Part shown: one piece after another, positions 56,605-64,000 of the stretch
How the letters are laid out: each line of letters opens with the position of its first letter
How positions within the stretch are numbered: position 1 is the first letter of the stretch
NCBI RefSeq assembly: GCF_947491715.1
Contig: NZ_CANLKR010000005.1
Span: 101,267 to 165,266, forward strand
DNA length: 64,000 bases
Source of the DNA: an uncultured Shewanella sp.
Lineage (GTDB): Bacteria > Pseudomonadota > Gammaproteobacteria > Enterobacterales > Shewanellaceae
Reading direction: 5' to 3'
Notes under the pieces: generated by a model
Seen by the model: only the letters and a program-made list of their open reading frames with translations
Database searches by the model: none
Told to the model about the DNA's origin: nothing
Translations under genes and position numbers: made by a program

Positions 56605-57624
56605 TTGATAGCCATCAAAATTTATTTTACTCCGACTATCAATGCCATTTTAAATGTCATACCTAAAATAAACCATTACTATTCAACACAAGGAAAAGGA
56701 TATCAGTTTATGTTGAAAAATAATAAAGCAACACCAATAAGAAAACCAGCCAAACAGACAATCACACACTCAATTTATGGAAAAATAGCAATACTTGATG
56801 AATCAAATAATCCATCGGGAACCCATAAAGATCGCATGGCACAGACCATTGCAACTATCTATCAAGAGATGTTGAAACACCATACTAAATTGAGATTATC
56901 TATAATATCCAGTGGTTCTGCTGCATATGCTATTCAAATCGCGTTAATTGAACGCCAACTCCCTTCATTAAAAGTACTGATTGACTCTTCAAGAGAAGAA
57001 ATTAACATATTAGAAAAAATGGGATGTGAAATATACACATGTGATCTCGAGTCTCATTTATTATCATCTAATGATATTCTAACACTCACAAACAATAAAA
57101 AGGGGATAGAAATCACATCCAATATGGCGATTAAACCCTACGATAGTTATTACAAAGATTTTATGTCTCACTTGTCCCACTTTAATAACGGTTACATCTT
57201 TGTGCCTTATGGGACAGGTCATCTCTACGGTAGCTTTTTATCTATGGATATTTTTAACGAACCATTTAATGTCAATGTCATAGGTGGAAAAACACATTGT
57301 AAATATTCAAAAGCAGATAAACTCTATGCACCATTTAACCCCTTCTCAATAATCGATGACAATTTCATCAAAACTAAAGTCGCAATGAAAAGAATAGGAC
57401 AATACTCATCTATCAATGAATTTACCGAAAAGTCTCTTGATGATGCAATCTTACTTGCCAACAATAGCCAACTTAACCTTGAACCTTCAGCTTTAGGAGG
57501 GTTAGCCATAATGATTGACATGTTTAAGAATGATTCTTTGACATTTAGCGATAATAAACTCGTTATCGTGACAGGAAAAAGTAAAGTCTATGATGAAGTT
57601 AATCAAGGTACTAAAATAGCTTAA
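56605..57624 (+). CDS. PLP-dependent threonine synthase/tryptophan synthase-beta-like enzyme
   Basis: A fold-type II PLP protein of 339 residues. NNPSGTHKDRMA contains the PLP lysine (Lys 75), SSGSAAYAIQIAL matches the substrate/PLP loop, and VPYGTGHLYGS matches the phosphate-binding glycines. These are the threonine synthase-type landmarks, but the protein is short and lacks the long N-terminal domain. The longest frame begins at a TTG (56605); the first ATG is at 56710, 40 residues before the PLP lysine. It stands alone in AT-rich sequence, so the pathway is unknown. Confidence 0.75.
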   Translation: MIAIKIYFTPTINAILNVIPKINHYYSTQGKGYQFMLKNNKATPIRKPAKQTITHSIYGKIAILDESNNPSGTHKDRMAQTIATIYQEMLKHHTKLRLSIISSGSAAYAIQIALIERQLPSLKVLIDSSREEINILEKMGCEIYTCDLESHLLSSNDILTLTNNKKGIEITSNMAIKPYDSYYKDFMSHLSHFNNGYIFVPYGTGHLYGSFLSMDIFNEPFNVNVIGGKTHCKYSKADKLYAPFNPFSIIDDNFIKTKVAMKRIGQYSSINEFTEKSLDDAILLANNSQLNLEPSALGGLAIMIDMFKNDSLTFSDNKLVIVTGKSKVYDEVNQGTKIA

Positions 57625-57689
57625 CTGGCATCGCAATAATGAGTGTTCAATGTCGAACATTTTACCATATGCACACTGGCAATCTTATC

Positions 57690-57725
57690 GTTCACTATTG
57701 GCTAAATGAACAGCAAATAGTGAAC
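57690..57725. terminator. 10-bp inverted repeat after the PLP gene
   Basis: GTTCACTATT and AATAGTGAAC, separated by 16 nt, between two convergent genes. There is no T-run, so the terminator role is uncertain. Confidence 0.4.
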
Positions 57726-57806
57726 GTTCTGTAAGAATAAAAACAGCTAAAGCGTAACACTTGGGGGTCACTCCCTTAGCAATAATCTTAGTGTCTTCTT
57801 TAAAAT

Positions 57807-59999
57807 TTACTGCCCGCTTTCAACGCTATTAGAGTGGTATACCATCACCTCCCATTCATTTTGTTGACCTGCGACATAAGTGTCTATGGTTGGATTTTTA
57901 ATATAAGTCCAAGCCACTTTCCCCTCAGAAAGATACACTGGCTCATCGAGTCCTCCCCAACCATGATTAGGAAGTCTAGCAGGGCCTGCTAATATATTAA
58001 AATCCTTATCTATTTCCATCACATGATAATCTTTAGGCACTAACATACGCATTGCACCGCGACTGCTATCGGTTCTGTCAAACGATAAGCCGTCAGAGAT
58101 ACACTGAAATCGCGCATAGCCAAGTAAATAACGTCCATTACGTAAATCAATGAGTTGAGGATCACTGATTTGACAATCCTCATCTTCAACAAGCCAATGA
58201 AAAGCAGAATTACTGATGCTTCCATATTCCCCATTCACTTTAGCAATGCCAATTCGAGTTAATGAACTTGCCTCTAGCGTATTTCCCGAATACAAGCCTT
58301 GTCTTGGCAAGCTAGGATAAAGTCCATTTTTTTCCCAATACTCATAACTCATATACGAAATAAAACAGTTTACCGAATCATAATCAGCGCACTGACTGTC
58401 AAAAGCGTTAGATGAATGGGTATCAACACCCACTTCGTTAACGAGAAATCTTTCCATGTCTGTATCATCAATATATTTCGGAGCCACAATCACAGATAAG
58501 TTAGTGTCAAAATCAACTGGTACAACAGTATGCCCACCACCATTGGAAACCATCGCTGAAGTAGCAGGAACAAAATAATTCACCACACCTTCAGAGCTAC
58601 TGCTCGCGGAGTCCATTTTAATTGCTACCGTGCCAAGTTGACCATGGCTATTTCCAATCCAATCATTCCAATCACTGGTGCAAATAGCACCAAATGATCC
58701 TCGTGCTGGATTATAAAAACTACGAATATTTAAAACATGGCCATCTCCACAAGCCCAAGACCAACCTCTATCACTGTCATTTATTTCCCAGTTATCTCGA
58801 TCAATAACCGTTAATCCCGCAGAATAATGAGAATTGCCATAACCATCAAACATTCTTGCTGATACAGAAAAAGCATAAGCACTTTTCCCTTGGGCATCAT
58901 TGTCAACATAAATAAGCTCTTGAGTGCCTAAATGAGTCCCCCCATGCATCTTATTAACAACATAAGCGGCAGGTTTCTCAGACAATAATTTATTGTCATC
59001 CCATTCCATTAGCCAGATTTGATCATTATATTTATATAAACTGTCACGAATATGCGCTAATAAAGCACTATGGTCCTCCTCTGACAATTGATCAATGATA
59101 TAAGCCATTTCATCAGCCATATCTGAGCCTTTAATGGTATTAAAAGTAATACTTTCATCGAAATTATTGTCAGGAAAAGTAACTTGCAATCCTGGAAGAA
59201 AATCCTGAATCGTCAATGTAGGGTGTTCGGTAAAGAAATAAATAAGAGGATTATGGTTAGTGGCGACCATTAATCCTATATCTTGTTGAATTCGAGATTC
59301 AATTTGACTCTTATTATCCTCTGTTTTCATCCAAGTTGTGCCGAATTGTTCGATAAGATCGGCATTAACCTCATCTTCAACATGAGCCTGATAGCCAGTA
59401 TTGCAAAGTACTGCAACTCGAGAACAATCATTACTTGCTGTAATACCATGGGATTCATAACATTGGTTTAAAACGGCAGCATTACCCGTTTGCTCAAAAT
59501 TTTCTGTTGCAGGGTTATACTTTAACTCATAAACCGAACCATACGTAGTATCTTGACTACTGCTTCCTTCAGAAAGAGAAATAGACACAAACATGCGTGG
59601 CGTCGTTGTTTCTGTATCACAAGTCGCAGTGTAACTTCGAATAGGTAGATTGATGTTATCTTCATTTTGCTGACTATCTGTACGCCCAATATAATGAGCA
59701 ACTTGATATTGTTCTTTAGCATTCAATTGAGCATCAGGTAATGTCACTTCTATTGCCGTCAGCGTAGCAAAACCCAAGTCACTTCGCTCTACTTCACCCG
59801 TTGTGACTGTAACAGGATCTTGAACAACTGGCTCATCTTCCGAAATCGGATCGTCCACAACACCTGAATCATCACCTTCCCCTTCGCTTTGATGACTCTC
59901 ATGGGTACTAGGCTCTGGATCGCTCTCAGATCCTCCACAAGCTGATAGTAACATCAGCGAACTAAAACAAAGTAAAATACGAATAGTACTATTTGGCAT
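57807..59999 (-). CDS. large exported lipoprotein, 730 aa
   Basis: A lipoprotein signal ends LMLLSAC (Cys 21), followed by an acidic 50-residue linker rich in Glu, Asp and Ser (residues 25-70). The mature domain is beta-rich with repeated Asp/Gly turns and about ten cysteines. It may be a beta-propeller-like surface protein, but I recognise no family. The acidic linker suits a protein extending from the outer membrane. Single gene. Confidence 0.78.
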   Translation of the reverse strand: MPNSTIRILLCFSSLMLLSACGGSESDPEPSTHESHQSEGEGDDSGVVDDPISEDEPVVQDPVTVTTGEVERSDLGFATLTAIEVTLPDAQLNAKEQYQVAHYIGRTDSQQNEDNINLPIRSYTATCDTETTTPRMFVSISLSEGSSSQDTTYGSVYELKYNPATENFEQTGNAAVLNQCYESHGITASNDCSRVAVLCNTGYQAHVEDEVNADLIEQFGTTWMKTEDNKSQIESRIQQDIGLMVATNHNPLIYFFTEHPTLTIQDFLPGLQVTFPDNNFDESITFNTIKGSDMADEMAYIIDQLSEEDHSALLAHIRDSLYKYNDQIWLMEWDDNKLLSEKPAAYVVNKMHGGTHLGTQELIYVDNDAQGKSAYAFSVSARMFDGYGNSHYSAGLTVIDRDNWEINDSDRGWSWACGDGHVLNIRSFYNPARGSFGAICTSDWNDWIGNSHGQLGTVAIKMDSASSSSEGVVNYFVPATSAMVSNGGGHTVVPVDFDTNLSVIVAPKYIDDTDMERFLVNEVGVDTHSSNAFDSQCADYDSVNCFISYMSYEYWEKNGLYPSLPRQGLYSGNTLEASSLTRIGIAKVNGEYGSISNSAFHWLVEDEDCQISDPQLIDLRNGRYLLGYARFQCISDGLSFDRTDSSRGAMRMLVPKDYHVMEIDKDFNILAGPARLPNHGWGGLDEPVYLSEGKVAWTYIKNPTIDTYVAGQQNEWEVMVYHSNSVESGQ

Positions 60000-60713
60000 T
60001 ATTATACCTATTTGAAAATATCATGATTTTAATATCCATAAAAAATTTATAGACCCAGATAAAGCATATTTTTAAGCTTCACAGTTGAAAATACTTCGCC
60101 GTAATAAAACACTCTTATTGACGGCTCTATGACATTAAGAATGTTCACTCACACATCATTTATAAATTGAATTAAGTGAGAAAAAGTAAAATATTCTAAT
60201 TTTAAAACGACCCTATATTTCACCACTTAAATAAAAAACAATATTGATAATAATAAACAACAAAAATAATAAATCACGATCATTTACAATTAAATAAAAA
60301 TAGATATATAACAACAGGATAAAAAACAATAAATCAAAATAGACACAAACAGATTACTTTACCATCAAAACAGAAGTTAAATTAAAAATAATTAATACTA
60401 AGTTAATCTTTTATTCATAAATTGAAAGTATCACTAATAAATAACATGGAATAGCTATATCTATTCATTCACAACTCACACTATCTGTCTCACATATTCA
60501 ATTAAATATTGGCCTTGTTTAACTCAGCTTGGCGTTAACGACTCGTTTATATAAAATGACATCACCACTTAAAACTCATATTGACTAACCTCTAAATAAA
60601 GTGAAACCAAAATGTGAATAGGAAAAATGAGAATTAGTCCGCTTCGGCTGTGAACAAGTGGTACTTGAATATCCACAAAACAGGAAATGAATGCATATAA
60701 CTGCACTTTTACA
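60000..60713. other. 700-bp AT-rich gene-free region
   Basis: No convincing ORF. It probably contains the lipoprotein promoter near its left end. Otherwise nothing supported is seen. Confidence 0.5.
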
Positions 60714-60722
60714 CCTATATAC

Positions 60723-61774
60723 AGCGTTGTTGCCTAAATCTAAGGAACCATTTGGCTGTTCTGTGATCTGATCGTATAAGTATCAAAACGAAACAGACGA
60801 CATGGGCAAATCCAAACGTAAAATAACGAACTGGAAACAGTATAACCAAGCATTGATCAATCGAGGTTCGGTCACTTTTTGGCTGGATGACTCCGCTATC
60901 GATGCTTGGCACTGCAAAACCCATCACGGCGGCCGTGGTAGAGGTTTTCAATTCAGTGATACCGCAATTGAAACCGCCCTTATGCTCAAAGGCGTCTTTA
61001 AGTTATCACTGCGAGCAACAGAAGGCTTCATCAATTCTCTGTTTCAACTGATGGATGTGCCATTAGCGGCACCGGATTATACTTGTATAAGCAAACGGGC
61101 CAAGACTGTTAAGGTTAACTATCGCAGTCCCTGTCGAGGCCCCGTCACTCATCTTGTTGTGGATTCAACAGGATTGAAAGTTTACGGTGAAGGCGAATGG
61201 AAAACGCGCAAGCACGGTAAGGAACGGCGACGCACATGGCGTAAGTTGCACCTCGCGATTGATGCAAAGACTCATGATGTTGTCTCAGCTGAAGTCAGCC
61301 TCGTTAATGTCGCTGATAACGAAGTGTTCCCCACATTGTTCAACCCACTTCGCCGGAAATTAAGTCAAGTCTCAGCCGATGGTGCATATGACACAAAAGC
61401 GTGCCATCAGTTACTGCGACGCAAAGGGGCAAAACCCACAATTCCACCGCGTTCAAACGCAGGATATTGGGAAAAGGGTCATCCGAGAAATAAAGCTGTT
61501 GACGCATTGAAATCTGGAACGTTAAAGCAATGGAAAGTTGACAATGATTACCATCAACGCTCACTATCGGAGACGGCGATGTACCGTTATAAACAACTCA
61601 TTAGCAGCAAGTTAAGCTTGCGTGATTACAATGCACAGGTGGGGGAAGCATTGGCTGGCGTCAAGGCGATAAACAAAGTCATAGGGCTAGGTATGCCTGT
61701 TCGACAGGCAACTGCATAAAAACGGAAAACCTTGCTATAGCTGTATCTCAAGCAGCTATTTGATCAACAAGGCC
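60723..61774 (+). mobile_element. intact IS5-family (IS903-group-like) insertion sequence
   Basis: The element is 1052 bp with imperfect terminal repeats: the right end read inward is GGCCTTGTTGATCAAAT and the left end AGCGTTGTTGCCTAAAT (about 13 of 17 matching). It is flanked by a perfect 9-bp target duplication CCTATATAC (60714-60722 and 61775-61783), the size expected for IS903 relatives. The intact transposase and perfect duplication indicate a recent insertion. Confidence 0.92.
60802..61719 (+). CDS. IS5-family transposase (IS903 group)
   Basis: A 305-residue DDE transposase in full length: WKQYNQALINRGSVTFWLDD at the start, LVVDSTGLKVYGEGEWK (first Asp), VSADGAYDTKACH (second Asp) and SETAMYRYKQLI (Glu). 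No stop or frameshift, so it may be active. It copies and moves the surrounding 1052-bp element. Confidence 0.95.
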   Translation: MGKSKRKITNWKQYNQALINRGSVTFWLDDSAIDAWHCKTHHGGRGRGFQFSDTAIETALMLKGVFKLSLRATEGFINSLFQLMDVPLAAPDYTCISKRAKTVKVNYRSPCRGPVTHLVVDSTGLKVYGEGEWKTRKHGKERRRTWRKLHLAIDAKTHDVVSAEVSLVNVADNEVFPTLFNPLRRKLSQVSADGAYDTKACHQLLRRKGAKPTIPPRSNAGYWEKGHPRNKAVDALKSGTLKQWKVDNDYHQRSLSETAMYRYKQLISSKLSLRDYNAQVGEALAGVKAINKVIGLGMPVRQATA

Positions 61775-61815
61775 CCTATATACCCGTGACTGAGGGATCC
61801 CCAGTCACGGGTATA
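61775..61815. repeat. strong hairpin next to the IS (14-bp perfect stem)
   Basis: TATACCCGTGACTG (61779-61792) pairs with CAGTCACGGGTATA (61802-61815) around a 9-nt loop AGGGATCCC. The left arm begins inside the target duplication, so the IS inserted at the edge of this palindrome. There is no T-run. Confidence 0.9.
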
Positions 61816-61944
61816 TTATCCCTCGAAATACATCGAACCTCATTCTAAATTGAGCAATATTTGTTAAGGCCAACTCAAATCAAACCCAATTTAAACTAGA
61901 ATTAAACTAGAATTAAGAAACAGTCACACATAGAGTACATCGTC

Positions 61945-62274
61945 ATGGCACTCATTCTTTGCAGTCAATGCCAACAGCCTATTTCAAAAGACAGCTCAAC
62001 TTGTCCACTCTGTGGCCATCCAAATGAGCAACAAACTCAACCTAAAATAGAAGGCCCTGAAAGAAAAGTTTCATGGCCATTATTGCTTGGCATTATCTTT
62101 ATACCTTACATTTTTGTTTGGTTCGTTCTTCGTAAAGGTTATAAACTCACAACTCAAGCTATTTCCCTCGCCTGGTTAGCCTTCATGTTATATTGCCTAG
62201 CCATTGAGTTTTATGATCCCAAACACCATCCGTTACACTACGAAAAGCAACTCATTGAGATACAAAATGAATAA
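61945..62274 (+). CDS. zinc-ribbon membrane protein, 109 aa
   Basis: An N-terminal zinc ribbon (Cys 6, 9, 20, 23) is followed by a polar linker and two membrane helices near residues 45-62 and 72-90. Such small zinc-ribbon membrane proteins have no assigned role. The L,D-transpeptidase gene starts 64 bp downstream. Confidence 0.78.
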   Translation: MALILCSQCQQPISKDSSTCPLCGHPNEQQTQPKIEGPERKVSWPLLLGIIFIPYIFVWFVLRKGYKLTTQAISLAWLAFMLYCLAIEFYDPKHHPLHYEKQLIEIQNE

Positions 62275-62337
62275 TAGACAATTTCATACTATTAACCATG
62301 AACACCTATTAACTAAAATGAACGTCATTAATCCAAG

Positions 62338-62994
62338 ATGATTTTTCAACAAAAAATAAAGCCATTATTGCCACTTACACTACTTTTTGCTTGTTTATTA
62401 GCAGACAGTTTAGTGGCCAGTACTTTAAATCCCCCCTCTTCAAAAATCAATATTGAAATTTTACGTTTTGCAAATAGTATTCTTTCAGAGCCTAAAATAA
62501 AAAAACTAACCTCATCAAATATTGTCACTGTTATCGATTTTTCATTAAATTCCGCTCATAAAAGATTATGGGTTGTCAATATAAAAAGCGATAAAGTTAT
62601 TTATAGGGCATTAGTCGCTAATGGTATAAACCCATTTCACTTTTCCAACAAACCCCACAGCCATGAATCAAGTATCGGCATTTACTTAACTGAATCGGTC
62701 TATTACGGTAAACATGGATTATCCTTAAAACTAAAAGGTATTGATGGTAAGTTTAATAATAATGCAGAAAGCCGACATATCGTCATGCACAAAGCACGAT
62801 ATGCATCCATAAACTTTGCTCATCTACATCACAAACTTGGAAAAAGCTGGGGTTGCTTTGCTGTTGAACCTAAGCTATCAAGAACGATTATTGAATATAT
62901 AAAAGGTGGCACTATACTTATCGCCTATTTTCCCAAAAAAGAGTGGTTCAAAGACTCACCTTATATTTATCCTAACACCCCAAAAATTAAATAA
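62338..62994 (+). CDS. murein L,D-transpeptidase catalytic domain family protein
   Basis: A 218-residue exported protein with a signal sequence (LTLLFACLLADSLVAS). Pattern of the YkuD_2/L,D-transpeptidase family: SSIGIYLTESVYYGKHGLSLKLKGIDGKFNNNAESRHIVMHKARYA with the conserved His, then KSWGCFAVEP with the catalytic Cys. It would act on periplasmic peptidoglycan cross-links. Confidence 0.87.
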   Translation: MIFQQKIKPLLPLTLLFACLLADSLVASTLNPPSSKINIEILRFANSILSEPKIKKLTSSNIVTVIDFSLNSAHKRLWVVNIKSDKVIYRALVANGINPFHFSNKPHSHESSIGIYLTESVYYGKHGLSLKLKGIDGKFNNNAESRHIVMHKARYASINFAHLHHKLGKSWGCFAVEPKLSRTIIEYIKGGTILIAYFPKKEWFKDSPYIYPNTPKIK

Positions 62995-63098
62995 CTTAAC
63001 AAGAACATACTCAAGAACAAGAGACGAGGGATAATAACCCCGAGTCTCAATGAATACCGTCAGCATACAAGGTTAACTTTAACAGTCATACAGATAAA

Positions 63099-63124
63099 AA
63101 AGCCCTGACATGAGTCAGGGCTTT
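63099..63124 (-). terminator. terminator after the second tRNA-Leu remnant
   Basis: An 11-bp stem AAAGCCCTGAC/GTCAGGGCTTT with a 4-nt loop, followed on the minus strand by six T. Confidence 0.9.
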
Positions 63125-63142
63125 AATAATCTTTACAATAAA

Positions 63143-63215
63143 GATGGTACCCGAGGCCAGACTTGAACTGGCACGCCCTTCTTAAAAGCAAGAGACGAGG
63201 GATGATAATCCCAAG
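63143..63215 (-). pseudogene. tRNA-Leu remnant, distal copy
   Basis: The T-arm (CCAG-ACTTGAA-CTGG) and CCA end are intact, but the D-arm is missing and the anticodon stem-loop has been altered to a short loop around ATCATCCC. Confidence 0.8.
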
Positions 63216-63276
63216 CATAAAGCAATCCCATACAATCTGAGTAAAACTGTTTATCTTTTTAGAAAATTTAAACAAA

Positions 63277-63302
63277 AAAGCCCTAGCATTAGCTAGGGCT
63301 TT
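63277..63302 (-). terminator. terminator after the first tRNA-Leu remnant
   Basis: An 11-bp stem AAAGCCCTAGC/GCTAGGGCTTT with a 4-nt loop and a T-run on the minus strand. Confidence 0.9.
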
Positions 63303-63334
63303 AATACTCTTTGCAAATTTTATATTGCAATAAA

Positions 63335-63408
63335 GATGGTACCCGAGGCCAGACTTGATACCTGTACGCCCGTCTTAAAAGCAAGAGACGAGGGATGATA
63401 ATCCCAAG
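63335..63408 (-). pseudogene. tRNA-Leu remnant, proximal copy
   Basis: It carries the acceptor 3' end GGTACCCGAGGCCAGACTTG, but its T-loop is damaged (GATACCTG). The anticodon region matches the distal remnant, not the real tRNA. Confidence 0.8.
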
Positions 63409-63461
63409 CCTGAATCAATACCGTCAGCATACAAGGTTAACTTTAACAGTCATACAGATAT

Positions 63462-63487
63462 AAAAAAGCCCCGACTTAATGTCGAGG
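63462..63487 (-). terminator. terminator of the Gly-Cys-Leu tRNA transcript
   Basis: A stem of about 7 bp (CCCCGAC/GTCGAGG, one mismatch) with a T-run on the minus strand, 36 bp after tRNA-Leu. Confidence 0.75.
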
Positions 63488-63522
63488 ATTAAATACTCTT
63501 TACTATCTGATTAGTATAAAGA

Positions 63523-63608
63523 TGGTACCCGAGGCCGGACTTGAACCGGCACGCCTATTAAGCGAGGGATTTTAAATCCCTTGTGTCTACCGATTCCACC
63601 ACTCGGGC
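63523..63608 (-). tRNA. tRNA-Leu (anticodon UAA)
   Basis: An 86-nt tRNA with encoded CCA. The acceptor stem GCCCGAG/CTCGGGT pairs, the anticodon loop is TTTAAAA inside GGGA/TCCC, a long variable arm is present, and the T-arm is GCCGGTTCAAGTCCGGC. Confidence 0.95.
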
Positions 63609-63693
63609 AAAACGGGTTGAATAAATTGATACGTATTATCGGTAGTTAATACTGCCATTGATAGTAAAATCGCTGACTCAATTATTCTTAATA

Positions 63694-63767
63694 TGGAGGC
63701 GCGACCCGGAGTCGAACCGAGATCGACGGATTTGCAATCCGCAGCATAGCCATTCTGCCATCGCGCC
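63694..63767 (-). tRNA. tRNA-Cys (anticodon GCA)
   Basis: A 74-nt tRNA with CCA. The acceptor stem GGCGCGA/TCGCGCC pairs, the anticodon loop is TTGCAAA within GCGGA/TCCGT-like arms, and the T-arm is CCCGGAGTCG-type. Confidence 0.96.
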
Positions 63768-63799
63768 AAATTTTATTTCAAAATAACTTTAAAATATTT

Positions 63800-63875
63800 T
63801 GGAGCGACATATCGGGTTCGAACCGATGACCTATACCTTGGCAAGGTATCGCTCTACCAACTGAGCTAATGTCGC
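63800..63875 (-). tRNA. tRNA-Gly (anticodon GCC)
   Basis: A 76-nt tRNA with CCA. The acceptor stem GCGACAT pairs with ATGTCGC, the anticodon loop is TTGCCAA between TACC/GGTA arms, and the T-arm has TTCGAAC. The order Gly-Cys-Leu matches the glyW-cysT-leuZ cluster of E. coli. Confidence 0.96.
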
Positions 63876-64000
63876 TTATTTTGCTACTCTAACACAATTG
63901 AAGGTATCAACTTTCAACCTTATCAACTGAGCTAATGTCGCTTATTTTGCTACTCTAACACAATTGAAGGTATCAACTTTCAACCTTATCAACTGAGCTA
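63859..64000. repeat. 66-bp tandem repeat of the tRNA-Gly 5' part and leader
   Basis: Units begin at 63859, 63925 and 63991 (cut by the window). Each contains the first 17 bases of tRNA-Gly and about 49 bp of upstream leader. The repeated tRNA pieces are too short to be functional. Confidence 0.92.

Larger units (their letters stand above)
62995..63522. other. tandem array of degenerate tRNA-Leu 3'-half plus terminator units
   Basis: Reading leftwards from the real tRNA-Leu, units of about 186-192 bp repeat: a terminator hairpin, then a copy of the tRNA 3' half (GGTACCCGAGGCC and a T-arm), then an altered anticodon arm. Two such remnants plus a third partial one (63017-63050) are visible. 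The blocks around AAGGTTAACTTTAACAGTC repeat as well. Confidence 0.85.

Noticed and set aside
62995..63522. tRNA-Leu fragments as att sites of an integrated island
   Set aside because: No integrase gene lies between or beside the copies, and the spacing of about 190 bp is too short for an island. A past role cannot be excluded.
1..64000. CRISPR array
   Set aside because: The tandem repeats have no spacers of constant size between short identical repeats; all are direct tandem duplications.

Overview
The window looks like chromosome of a marine gammaproteobacterium of the Shewanella/Alteromonadales type (inference). The grounds are moderate-to-low GC, a polar-type flagellar cluster controlled by FlrA/FlrB/FlrC with FlaG and a FlaI/FliT-like protein, a DUF2999 gene, and a Gly-Cys-Leu tRNA cluster.

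Layout. (1) 1-9107, minus strand: part of a phage-tail-like extracellular contractile injection system (eCIS). In transcription order it has a sheath carried on two overlapping ORFs, a tube protein, a T4 gp26-type baseplate chaperone with two CxxC pairs, an unrecognised 1167-residue protein, a Pvc16/Afp16-type (DUF4255) terminator protein and the 5' part of the Afp15-type ATPase, which runs off the window. The DUF4255 gene is bracketed by tandem duplications of its own gene junctions: one 146-bp copy at its start and three 107-bp copies at its end. These create four chained mini-ORFs. (2) 9604-14400: a GT2 glycosyltransferase with a ChbG/HpnK-type deacetylase, a divergent LysR/SDR pair and a bile-acid-symporter-family transporter. 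(3) 14401-28107: an accessory region built from fragments. It holds an oxidoreductase remnant, a repeat-rich lipoprotein, a NADAR pseudogene, an integron attC site with two cassette genes, GNAT and methyltransferase genes, IS3 and IS66 remnants, a GC-richer flavoprotein, an ApeA-like HEPN putative antiphage protein, and several families of dispersed repeats. (4) 28108-48967, minus strand: flagellar genes flgBCDE, flgFGHIJKL, a single flagellin gene, flaG, fliD, a FliT-like gene, fliS, flrA and flrBC. Sigma-54-type promoters precede flgB and flgF, a sigma-28-type promoter precedes the flagellin gene, and terminators follow the flagellin gene and flrA. The fliE/fliF part that usually follows flrC is not in the window; the repeat-rich accessory region is there instead. 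(5) 49053-62994: mostly ordinary single genes (ElyC, DUF924, GNAT, DedA, zinc-finger protein, DUF2999, PPC/DUF296, L,D-transpeptidase). It also has a hydrolase-fold protein lacking its catalytic Ser and Asp, an orphan PLP enzyme, a large lipoprotein, and an intact IS903-like element with a 9-bp target duplication. (6) 62995-64000: tRNA-Leu, tRNA-Cys and tRNA-Gly on the minus strand, with degenerate tRNA-Leu copies each followed by a terminator, and a 66-bp tandem repeat of the tRNA-Gly 5' half.

A theme across the window is tandem duplication at many scales: 6- to 15-bp in-frame repeats inside coding genes, 50-, 66-, 107- and 146-bp tandem units, and roughly 190-bp tRNA-Leu units. The strongest candidates for something undescribed are the duplicated gene junctions and the two-piece sheath of the eCIS, with the unclassified 1167-residue protein between its conserved parts.
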